Source of the DNA: Galeopsis tetrahit | Taxonomy: Eukaryota > Streptophyta > Magnoliopsida > Lamiales > Lamiaceae | Direction of reading: 5' to 3' | Length of the DNA stretch: 64,000 nucleotides | Assembly (NCBI GenBank): GCA_963675135.1 | Contig: OY776130.1 | Location: forward strand, 65,692,867-65,756,866 | Shown: one piece after another, positions 25,401 to 35,369 of the stretch | Numbering within the stretch: position 1 is the first letter of the stretch | Layout: the number at the start of each line of letters is the position of its first letter | Translations under genes and position numbers: made by a program | The notes under the pieces: generated by a model | What the model saw: the letters and a program-made list of their open reading frames with translations, nothing else | Database searches by the model: none | Told to the model about the DNA's origin: nothing

Positions 25401-28400
25401 TGAACTAAATTTTATATGCATAATATCACAAGATTCACAACACAAAATATATGAACAAATGAATTCTTAAGAAAAGAACGACTATGTGAAATCTAATCTG
25501 AATTTAAAAAAGTGCACCTACAAAATATCTACAGTGAAGCATTTATGGGAAAAAACTCAGGTATGCATTTAGAGCTGTGTTTGAAAATCAGCTATTAACA
25601 TGACATGTTGACAACAATGCAAATCTAAGCATCACAACAGAGCATTTGCAAATTCGCAGAACCTCATTCATCGTTAGCATTAACTGTACAGATTGATAAT
25701 TTGTATCTTGCCATATTTTGGTAAATAGTTATACGAGGTTTCTCTTTCATTACACTTTTCATGGATTATCTTAACCAAACCAAGAATATAAAGAAAATAG
25801 ATAAAGAAAATAACTCATTCACTATTGTTTCAACTTTAAGCAACAAAACAAAAACTGGGAAAATATCTGATCAGATAAAGAAAGCTAAGATAGAAGAAAG
25901 ATGTCAAACCTAGAAGCCACACGAACATTATACTCTTTTCCAGGGTGGTAGAACTCAGCAAGTCCCCAATCTATTAGGCGAAGTTTACGCTGCTCATGAT
26001 CTATCATCACATTGTGAGGCTTCACATCTCGATGCATGATGCCTTGAGAGTGACAATAGTCTAAAGCCTATATAAAAATGTGAATAAAATATCATATTTT
26101 CTCAATCAGATAAGTCAACGCTTAACATGACAGTAGGAAGAGCTGAAGAGGACAACTAATGGATGTTCGGGTTTACTTTATGTTCTTTTGGGGTTAACTA
26201 ATTTAGAACAAACATGCAAAAACTCATTATTGGCATTAAACCACATGCAAAATCAGCCAACTCACTGTAAGAAAATAAACAAAAAGAACAACTTCAGTCA
26301 ATTCACTGAATTATGATTCTCCTAGTCATTTTCTCTTCTTTCCAAACAGAAACAAGTTCAGGGTCTTGAATTGAACATTTTCATGATATACATCAAAAAA
26401 ACCAAACGACAATCTTGGCAAAGTAAATTCAATAAGGCGTCAGGATAGATAGCTACAATTTGAAGCTGACTAAATCAGGTGGAACTCAATGCCAAACAAC
26501 TAATCAACATCATTGAATCTATTCAGCATCACTGCTCATAGTATTTGAAAGGTCAGAAAACACAGGCCCTGAAAAAAAATTGATGATGGATAATATCACC
26601 ACATCTTGGCCTAGCATAAAGTTAGAAAACATGCAAGGGATGGCCTTCGGTTCGCTAGTATATAAAAGCATACATGAGAGATGGAATAGAAGTACGATGA
26701 ATTATAAATACTATCTTAGAATTCATGTAAACTGTTACAACAAATATAGAATTAGACTTGCCTTCAAAAGTTCATATATGTAGTATCGAATATCGAAGTC
26801 AGAAAGTGTGGGATACAGCACTTTGAAGTCTGTATTGTTCACATGTTCAAATATAAGACTCGGGGTCTTTGATTGTTGATCTCTTACGATATCAAGCAAC
26901 TTCACAATATTTGGCCCTCCACATAGATTCTGTAAAATCTTAATCTCTCTCTTGATCTGGACAAAGGTAACAATATAAATCAAGAGATTGTCAATAATTA
27001 AAACTTATGCATCAAAAGTGTACTAAACATAACCACAAAATTAATGAATCTTCAGCAGGAAACGGCTATAATCTATTTGAATATGTCTTCTTTTTCTTTA
27101 AAACAGAAATGAAACTATCTTGCTCCAGGGATATATATCTCAAATTCTGACCTAGGACTAAGGCCTCAGAGTCCATATCCCTGCTTGAGACACATTGCTA
27201 AGGGGATATTTGTTTTGGGATTTTGAAATCCGGATTTCTAAATCTAGTGTATTTTGAAATTCTAATGACTTGTATGTTTTGTGTTTGTTTCGGGATTTAA
27301 GTAGGGTAGGATTTAACTTTATAGTATAGGATTTATAGGTGTTTATATAGGGTTTGTAGGTATTTATAGGGTTGACTTTTGTAGGTTTGATAGGTATTTT
27401 GTAGGGTAGGATTTTGAAATCCTAATTCAAAATCCCAAAGTAGAACATGGGTTGGATTTCAAAATCCCAAATCTGGATTTTACATCCCAAAACAAACATC
27501 CCCTTAAGGTCTCTTCTCAGATCCAGTTATTAAAAAACAAATTGCAAAAGACTACATTTTTGGTTGTTTGGTTGAAAAACATAGACATAGTCTCAAGGCA
27601 AAAAGTCTAATATGAGATGCTTCCAATTGCTGAGATAATGCAAAAAAATTAAATAGCAAATTTCAGCAGTCAACTGTACAACTAGGATAATTGACAGATT
27701 GAAAAAAAATACATGAAAAATCTTTCAATAAACAAGATGGTTATGACACAGCTCATTCTTCCTCTGTTCCCTCCAAAATGAAAACATAATGCAAGAATCT
27801 GACTATCCTTCTTCATGTTAAAGCCAAAATAAAAAGCCTAAAGAGCTTTCATGTACAATGAAACCACAATAGAATATCCAAATGAAAACAATTCTGCTAG
27901 CACTTATCCTTGCTAGTACTTTAATGAATGCAACAACAAATAAACATTTTTCTTTATTATTTACATTGTTCATTTTATTCTCTAGACTCAAACATTTGCT
28001 ATCTCCTCATAGTTTTTGTAAATTATCCTACACTTCTAAAGTTCGTCATTTTTTTCTTATTTTCGCAACCATGTAATTTTTCCCTCCTGATTCAAATTAT
28101 ACAACAGTTCTCATAATTCTTAACAATAAAGATGTTTTCTTTCATCCTTTAACTTTCCAGTTTTCCTCAAACTCGCAAAACTCATACAGACTGGACTGGA
28201 AAAGTAGGGGATGATCATATACATGTGAGTATACTGTACCTAATCTTCTGAACAATCCATGTTGCTAGTATATCACACATTACGAAAACATAATTGCGGA
28301 CATATTAAGCACGAACCAATATGGCATTGCAAAAAGTAACACTCCAATTACAATTCATTGAAGATTTGTTTATTGCACAAGAAATGTTAATCTGCATCTC

Positions 28401-29089
28401 AAAGAGATCTAACCTCATGTAACAAAATAGACACATACTGCTTACAGCCTCCAACGAATAAAGATAGGCAAAGAAAACACCACAGGCAAGAATAAAAATC
28501 AAGAAATGAAATAAGGAAATGGGAAAAAAACGAGACCTTCTTCTTCTTGACAGGTTTAAGAATTTTGATAACGCATTTCTCGTTATTGGTGGTGTGAATA
28601 CCCTCGAAAACCTCGCTATATTTTCCCCTACCCACCTTCCTCACCACCTCATAATCATCCTGCTCCCTGTCGCAACCAATCAAGCCTCAAAATAATCAAT
28701 AAAAACCAAAATCAAATGAAAAACAACGATTTATTAAATATCCAAATTAAGTACCCCCATTGAACAGTAAGAGACTCGTAGTCCCAATACTCCTTCGGGC
28801 GGACGACATTGACGTCGGCGTAGACTCGCGCCTTCGAAGGGGCTCCTGGACGCCTAATGGCTTTCCCGATCTTCTGTGCCATGGTCTCTAGGGTAGACTG
28901 GCGGCTGACGGAGGTTAACAATTGCAGCTGCTTCGCGGGCGGCGGCGGCGGCGTTGGCGATGGTTGCTTTTGCTGTTTCTGTTTACCTAGGGGGAGTGGC
29001 GGGACGTTGGAGGCGATATGGCGGAAGAGAGAGGTCGGAGAGGAGGCGCGGTGGTGTACGAAGAATTGGAGAGGCCTTACGGCCATCAA
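22451..29089 (-). CDS. CKA4: Casein kinase 2 catalytic (alpha) subunit, plastid-type
   Basis: Ten exons on the minus strand: 29089-28755, 28666-28537, 26956-26762, 26067-25910, 25154-25064, 24511-24446, 23191-23109, 23015-22952, 22869-22801, 22510-22451; they total 1251 nt and 416 residues. Residues 1 to about 65 are a Ser/Arg-rich, acid-poor extension like a chloroplast transit peptide, then QKIGKAIRRPGAPSKARVYA as in Arabidopsis CKA4. Kinase landmarks: glycine loop GRGKYSEV 124-131, ATP lysine K146 followed by the CK2 basic cluster KPVKKKK, HRDVKPHN with D234, DWG 253-255 (CK2 has W where most kinases have F), then YFKGPELLVDLQDYDYSLDLWSLGCMFAGM. CK2 is an acidophilic Ser/Thr kinase; the plastid form phosphorylates plastid transcription and RNA-binding proteins. 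M1 and M2 are adjacent possible starts. Intron 3 begins with GC, not GT. Introns 2 and 6 contain transposons. The 24446 boundary is fixed by reading frame. Confidence 0.94.
23261..23330. repeat. 35-bp tandem duplication in CKA4 intron 6
   Basis: Units 23261-23295 and 23296-23330 (gggatgaaacc..., ...ctcacaag) are nearly identical, and a third start 'gggatgaaa' follows. The third start coincides with the left end of the hAT-like element, so the duplication probably involves its edge. Confidence 0.8.
23329..24194. mobile_element. hAT-like element in CKA4 intron 6, with nested Stowaway (23627-23940)
   Basis: The ends 'cagggatgaaaaag' and 'cgtttacatccctag' are inverted, and the arms carry opposed 'attcgattcg' / 'cgaatcaaat' motifs. 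Inside lies a Stowaway-like unit (ctccctcagtcc to ggacggatggag, TA on the right only) containing four copies of a roughly 26-bp 'aaaatgaatggcaatgtgtg' repeat (about 23730-23850). Both are spliced out with the intron. Confidence 0.65.
27202..27503. mobile_element. PIF/Harbinger-like MITE in CKA4 intron 2
   Basis: The inverted ends GGGGATATTTGTTTTGGGAT and ATCCCAAAACAAACATCCCC are flanked by TAA on the left and TTAA on the right. The inner arms repeat 'ttgaaatcc' and 'ataggtatttata'. A related copy with a clean TTA duplication lies at 33860-34081. Confidence 0.75.
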
Positions 29090-29532
29090 ACGTAAGGGTT
29101 ATATAAATGTGTTATTCCGCTGCGCTTGTTTTCATTGCCGAAAGTCCAAAAGGAATTTTGGGAACCCTTCCAATTTTTTATCATTTCTTCTGCTCTGCGA
29201 CGTCGTTTTAATGCAATGGATAAGGCGTATAGGCTTTCAGTATTACGCTGCCCTGAGATGGCAATTTGAATCCAAGTGGCCCTGCTTTATATTGTTTGGG
29301 TTGCCCATCCATTGTCTAGTCACATACGTATTTATGTGTAGGGTGGGGAATGGGTCAGGCTACCCGACAGGGTCTACGGTTTGGTTCGGCTCGTTTAATA
29401 AACAAGTCTAGCTTATGTGTAGGGGTGGGAATGAGTTAGGCTACTCGGATCTACGGCTCGACCTATTAAAGCTCGGCTTGATTCGGTTCGTTTAATAAAT
29501 AAGTCTGGCTCAAACTTTTTTAAAAGTCTATT

Positions 29533-30335
29533 TAGGGTGTGTTTGCAAACCATAGTAATTGATTAAGTGAGTGTTTTCAAACAATATAAAGGGCTTAAAA
29601 GCACTTTTTTTTTCAAATAGAATCACTTTTGGAGTGTTTTCAAATACAACTAAGTGATTAAGTTAATTTGTTAAAAGTGATTTTGGTGAAGCACCCATCC
29701 ACCCACTTCTAATAGCTTCTATGTGCTTCTCATCATTATAATAATCAATTTTACAATTTTACCCTCACAATTTAAATAATATTTCATCTTTACACATTAT
29801 CTATCCAAATGTAATAAGGGTGTTTTTTGTAAATTTATAAAAAAAAATGGTTTGTTTTGTAAACACCACAACATATACACAATTGATTTAAAATGCTTAA
29901 TTTTAAAACACTATCAACTTTCAATTTTATTGCAAAAATCAATTTTAATCACTTTGAATCAATCACTATAATTTGCAAACACACCCTAAAAGTGATTTTT
30001 GAAATAAATTTGAGAGTGGATAGTGTTTTAAAATTAAACACTTTTAATCAATTTTATATATGTTGTAATGTTTGCAAAACAAATAGCTTATTTATAATTT
30101 TACAAAAATACCCTTATTACATTTGGATAAGTAATGGGTAAACATAAAATATTATTTAAATTGTGAGGGTAAAAATGTAAAATTGGTTACTACAATGATG
30201 AGAAAAGTAGGTGGAGGGGTGCTTCACCAAAATCACTTTTAACAACTTAATTTAATCACTTAATTGTGTTGCCAAACACTCCAAAAATGATTATATTTTA
30301 AAATATAAGTACTTTTAAACACCCACTTAGTTAAA
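29533..30335. mobile_element. Foldback element inside the 29420 hAT
   Basis: The left half ('gagtgttttcaaa...cacttttggagtg...gtgattttggtgaagcaccc') returns as its reverse complement in the right half ('ggggtgcttcaccaaaatcactttt...aaacactcc'), giving arms of some 300 bp. A perfect inner pair 'agggtgtgtttgcaaa' (29533) / 'tttgcaaacacaccct' (ending 29987) suggests two related units joined. Superfamily not determined. Confidence 0.65.
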
Positions 30336-30441
30336 TATACCGAATTTGAGCTTTTTTGTAGGTCTTTCAAGCCCAACAGACCGGCCTATTTAATTTAATG
30401 TATATATATATAATATAAAAATATAATAAATATCTAATATA

Positions 30442-31288
30442 CTCTCTACGTCCCACAAAGATAGCTCCATTTGACTTTACACACAGATTAAGAAAAATCA
30501 ATAAATATAATCAAGTTTAACTAATGTACCAATTTTACCATTGAAATCTAGAGCCGGCAATTTGGGCCCGACCCGATGGGCCGGCCCGGCCAACCCGAAA
30601 CCTAGTATGGGCTAGGCTCTAAAATTAGAGGCCCATATAAAGCTGGGCCTATTTGGCCCGACCCGATAGGCCCGACGGGCCTAATGGGCTAGGCTGAATT
30701 TGGCCCGCCGGCCCATGGGCAGCCCATTTGGCCCGATTAATTTTTTTCTTTAGACAAATAAATAATTAAAATAAGTAAAGTACATTATTTTTAAATATTA
30801 TTGTGTTTTTTTATTTTATTTTGACTTTGAAATTTGAACTTATGAATTATTTATATAGTGTAATGTTATACTTTATGACCGTTTATGAATTATGTATAAT
30901 TAATACAATAGTAATATATATTTTTAATTATAATTTTTGCTAAAAATATTATTTTTTTAAAAATATTTCATGGGCTGGGCCGGCCCGCTAGCCCAGCGGG
31001 CTAGGGTGGGCTCAAATTTTATAGGTCCGACTAATTCATGGGCCGGCCCGACCCAGCCCACGAACATCGTTTGGCCCGATGGGCTAGGCTGGGCTGGGCC
31101 GGGCGGCCCAATTTGCCAGCTCTATTGAAATCTCATACTCCAAAATCTGTTAAACATTAATTACTCTTATTAATTAGGGGTAAAATTGACAATAAAACAT
31201 TTAATACTAAAGTAAAAGAGGAAATAGAGCTATAATTTGGGACATTCAAAAAAAAGAATACATAGCTATCTTTGTGGGAATGAGGGAG
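30442..31288. mobile_element. Stowaway MITE interrupted by a hAT MITE
   Basis: The left end CTCTCTACGTCCCACAAAG pairs with the complement of the right end 'ctttgtgggaatgagggag'. TA flanks both ends (30440-30441, 31289-31290). Removing 30549-31124 and one copy of its target duplication leaves a MITE of about 263 bp. Confidence 0.85.
30549..31124. mobile_element. hAT MITE with GC-rich arms
   Basis: The ends TAGAGCCGGCAATTTGGGC and GCCCAATTTGCCAGCTCTA are inverted, with an exact 8-bp duplication TTGAAATC (30541-30548, 31125-31132). Arms of 'ggcccgacccgatgggcc' type surround an AT-rich middle. It lies within the Stowaway at 30442. Confidence 0.9.
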
Positions 31289-31880
31289 TATATGGTATTA
31301 TAATTAAATATATAAAACATCTTAAATAAGAGTATCTAATATATATAATTTTTAACTAGCAAGCCTTAAGCAATATAATTATGATTTTTTTTATGATATG
31401 ACGAAATACAAGTGTTATAGATTTTTTTTTAATGCACTAATAGGCTTAACAGGGTCTTTAAAAGGCTTTTGGGTTAGACCTATTTATTAAAAATGTCAAA
31501 CCAAGCCTTAAAAAAAAAATTATGACAGGCCATAGGCCAGACTAGGGCCTAAAAAATATTTAGCAGGCCATACTTTTTTTTGTAAAGCGTAGCTAGGTAT
31601 GACCCATTCTCACCCCTACTTATGTGAATATTTACGATTTTGTACAAATTGTTATTTAAAAGCTATTAATATTAAAATTGGTAAAATTGTTTTTTTAGAA
31701 ATAATATTGTTTGTATTTTTATTTTATTTTTAATAGAGAATCTTTTGTTGGTGAGAAAAAATAATACCGAGAAAAAAATGAAATGAAAAACTTATTGGAT
31801 ACTCCGTATGTTTTTGACAATTGTTAAAATAAGTATGGGACAAAATAATATATAAGTCATACTTGTATGTACCAGTTATA

Positions 31881-33531
31881 GGAAAATTGTATTTTTGGTC
31901 CTGTAAGAATCTTTTCAAATCACTTTTGGTCCTGAAATTCAGAAGTTATCATTTTTCATGCAAAACTGGTCCCATCAGTTAGTGTTTGGATGAAAACTTG
32001 GACGGAAACCTTTACTCTCCGTTAGTTTGGAAGATTATATTAAAAATAAATTAATTATATGATCAAATACATTTTCAAATTAAAAATTAATTGAAAAATT
32101 AAATATTATTTGTAAATGTAAGGAATTTTTTTTTTACAGTAAATAAAAATTTATATAAAACTGAAAAAAATAAAAGATCTATATATAATCTAAATAAAAT
32201 TCATATATATTTTTTTTGAATCAGATAATAATTTAATGAAAATTCAGAAATTACTAATTTCAAAAAATTCTGAAATTCCTCTAAATAATTTATAAATTAA
32301 AAATCTACATTAAAAATTAAATTTAAGGTTCTCAAAATAATAATTTTTGGTAAAGTCTAGTATGCACTCGAGTGCATGTTATGCACCCTAGTCCAATTTT
32401 ACTGACTTACACTTTTTGGTAAATGGTGTTGCACTTTTCAATTATTACTAAAAATATTATTATACAGTTTAATAATTAAAAAGTGCAACACCATTTACCA
32501 AAAAGTGTAAGTTAGTAAAACTGAAAAGTGCAATATGGACTAGGGTGCATAACATGCACTCGAGTCCATAGCAGACCAACCCATAATTTTTTAAAAAGTC
32601 AAATAATGAATATCTTAAATTAGAATAATACATTAATTTTTAAATATCAAATAAAAATAATTTTAAAAAAATGAAATACCTAGAAAGTAATTTTTAAATA
32701 TATAAAAAATCTGAAGATAAAAAACTTGAGTTAAAAAACCACCCACCCTCTTAACCTATATCCTTCACTAAATCAAAAGACCCACCCTGGCTCTTAACAC
32801 ATGTCCTCTTAGACGGTTATTCATTGGAATAATAATAACAAAACACATCTGATTCAATGCCGACACGAGACAGAGGCAAGGGCGATGACCACCATCGACG
32901 AGAAGGGTAGCACCACCGTGGAAGACGACCAGCGACGAGGAGCATATTCATTTTTTTTTTTAATTGTGAGGAATACGACAGCGCAAGGCGGAGGGTGACG
33001 ACTACCACACGTGTGGACGGTTGCTCGATCTTGGTAAATCTTCAATTTTTGGTACCCATCCTCCTCCCCTGGCGATTTTCTGTTTTCTCCAGATTACCCC
33101 CTTTCTGCGCAAAGAACTCTAATTCACAGCCCTTTCTCGTATTATCGATGCTACTTCATTACTTTGAATTTTAGGGGAGACTATTTCATTCAGCTTCGTG
33201 AAAAATGTAACTGCAATTTTGGGAGAACATTGAGGGTTGGAAGATCTGGGTTTGATTTCTTGCGATTCTGTGCAATTTGGGTACGACTTTGGGGGTGTAA
33301 TTGATTTTCTTTGTGATTTTGTTTTGTTGGATGAGAGTTTGTGATTTATGTGTACGTTTTGTTTAATTTGTTATTAGGCCTTTCTTTTGTATGATTTAAC
33401 GGGAGCGTGTATGTCACGAACTTTACATCGGTTAAAATTGACAGAAAATTATTGTAGGACAAAAAATGTATGAAAAAGGACAAAAAATAATTTGACTATA
33501 TTCTTATAGGATCAAAAGTGCAATTTTCCCA
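31881..33531. mobile_element. Mutator-like element with gene-like interior (possible Pack-MULE)
   Basis: The left end GGAAAATTGTATTTTTGGTC and the complement of the right end 'atcaaaagtgcaattttccc' match as inverted repeats. Flanking 9-mers CCAGTTATA (31872-31880) and CCATTTATA (33532-33540) differ at one base. The interior 32740-33420 is compositionally unlike the arms: it has CT-rich, leader-like and moderately GC-rich stretches resembling promoter and 5' UTR DNA. No conserved protein is readable. The MITE at 32349-32582 is nested inside. Confidence 0.65.
32349..32582. mobile_element. Mutator-like MITE, family 'GACCAACCC', copy 2
   Basis: A 234-bp copy with an exact 9-bp duplication ATAATTTTT (32340-32348, 32583-32591). 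The ends are GGTAAAGTCTAGTATGCAC and GGGTTGGTCTGCTATGGAC (right end read inward). The two halves are near-perfect complements around 'actaaaaatattattat'. Confidence 0.9.
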
Positions 33532-33859
33532 CCATTTATATGGTGTAATGTACTCTACTAATTTGTGCAATTTTTAATATTACAACACTTATTAAATTAC
33601 ATCACTTCGCTTATAAACTAATATTACAACATTTTACGTTCAATGTTATTATATAACTTGTGTTACTCAATTTGCAAAAACTTGTAAAGATGTTATTATT
33701 AAACTTATTTTTTACTCTCCCTCTAACCTTCCGTCACTCGAGACCAATAACTCGTGACGGGAGAGAGAGAGACTGGGACATGGTGAAAACTGGCTCTATC
33801 CGGGCTTTGCTGATGGTTCATAGAAGATGCATGAGCTACTTATGTACTTAATTAATTTA

Positions 33860-34081
33860 GGGAATGTTTATTTTGGGATAAGAAATTCGAATTTAGGATT
33901 TCGAAACTCCACCTCCATTACAGTTTGGGATTATAATTCAAGATTTCAAAATCCCACTCTATAACACTATAAAGTTAAATCCTACCCTATATAAATTCCA
34001 AAACAAACACAAAATATAAAAAAAACATTAGGATTTTGAAATCCGAATTTCATCCTCGAAATCCCAAAACAAACATGCCCT
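33860..34081. mobile_element. PIF/Harbinger-like MITE
   Basis: The inverted ends GGGAATGTTTATTTTGGGAT and ATCCCAAAACAAACATGCCC have a TTA target duplication (33857-33859, 34082-34084). It is 222 bp, non-coding and related to the element in CKA4 intron 2. Confidence 0.8.
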
Positions 34082-34379
34082 TAAAGTCTATAGAATCGAT
34101 TAATCAAAATAATTATTCCGTAATTTTTAATTTGCATGCATGATATTGAGAAGGCAGTTGGAGGAAGAGGCTACTAATCAAGTTAGAGTGAGCCATGTCA
34201 ACGAAATGTTTTTTTAACTTCCTTGATTTATTATTTTCAACTCAATCAAACAAATGGTAGGTATACGAATACGTACCAAATTTAATTATACCTTTCATCA
34301 AAATGAATATATATTTTGAAATCACCAAAAAAATTATACCAATTCAATAAAATTTGAATGCTGAAAATTGCATTATAAC

Positions 34380-34768
34380 CAAGGTTATAGAAATCAGAAA
34401 TCGCTAGTCGGGCGTTTTCTGACCGCCTAGCGCCTAGACCGCCTAGGCGATCCGATTTTTTATTTATTATTTATTTTTTTAAAAAAAATACATGAATATC
34501 AACACTAAAAAAATAATTTATTTATGTATTATTGATTTGTTTCCCAAATTCACGTTTGTAAATGTAATTAGTAATTTTTGAATTTTTTTATTTATTTACG
34601 GGAATGAAACGACGTAGTTTCGAATTTTTAAATTAAAAAAAAACCCGCCTAAACCGTCTAGACCGCCTAGGCAGCGCCTAATGAGCCAGCCGCCTAGATG
34701 GTCCGATTAGTATAAAATCCCATCGGATACCTCCCGCCTAGCGCCTAGACCCGATTTCTGCAACCATG
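34380..34768. mobile_element. hAT MITE with 'cgcctag' repeats
   Basis: The ends CAAGGTTATAGAAATC and the complement of GATTTCTGCAACCATG are inverted, with an exact 8-bp duplication ATTATAAC (34372-34379, 34769-34776). Both arms contain several 'cgcctagcgcctagacc' motifs around an AT-rich centre. Confidence 0.85.
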
Positions 34769-35369
34769 ATTATAACATAGAATCTCTTTCCTTTTTATTT
34801 TTTCTAATTAAAATGGATATACTATGTATTATGAAATAAGAAACAAATTATATGTATTTACTAAATAAACAATTAATATAAAGAAATTGCAAAATAAGAA
34901 ACAAATTATATTCCATCTGTCCATCAAAATCTATGCTCATTATTCTTGTATACCCATTAAAAGTGTGCCAAGAAATATGAGTGCACTTTTCATGGATAGA
35001 GGAAGGATGTGTTATAAACTAATATTAAAGCTTGTCGAAACGGTCAAAGCCTCTCTCTTGGGTGCGAGACATCGGGTGATACAATTCAGGATCGAATATT
35101 CAAATATAATATCTCACAGCTTTTAGTAGATCAGTTAATGTGTTTCACTTATTTATTTTACTAGATTTTTAACACGTGTCGCCCTCATTATTACGAGACA
35201 TTGATCATTTTTTAATATGACACATGTCAATATATCAGATAGTGAAATACAAAATAGAACACTAAAACGGACATATATAATCTTGTACTGTTTTCAAGTG
35301 TCCTCTTATTTAGATACATATGATTTTGTTCTTGATCAAGAACCACCTGCATGTTTGATGCTACATAGT

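Larger units (their letters stand above)
29420..31618. mobile_element. hAT-type element hosting three further elements
   Basis: The ends TAGGGGTGGGAATGAG and CATTCTCACCCCTA have an exact 8-bp duplication CTTATGTG (29412-29419, 31619-31626). Subterminal 'ggctcgg' and 'aggcctattt' motifs are in opposed orientation. No transposase is present. The element contains a foldback unit (about 29533-30335) and a Stowaway (30442-31288) that is itself split by a hAT MITE (30549-31124). Confidence 0.85.
29090..35369. other. Intergenic DNA: CKA4 promoter side, then a transposon cluster
   Basis: 29090-29340 is the presumed promoter and 5' UTR of the CKA4-like gene. 29330-29411 repeats the left arm of the hAT element that starts at 29420. 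The rest is mostly delimited elements. About 34785-35369 shows no feature beyond a short Stowaway-like scrap near 34915-35010; it should hold the 3' UTR of the IAMH gene. Confidence 0.7.

Noticed and set aside
28857..29411. 184-codon open frame on the plus strand
   Set aside because: It is antisense to exon 1 and the upstream region of the CKA4-like gene; high GC in that exon removes stops by chance.
32817..33045. Short overlapping minus-strand frames
   Set aside because: Low-complexity products inside the Mutator-like element, with no homology recognised.
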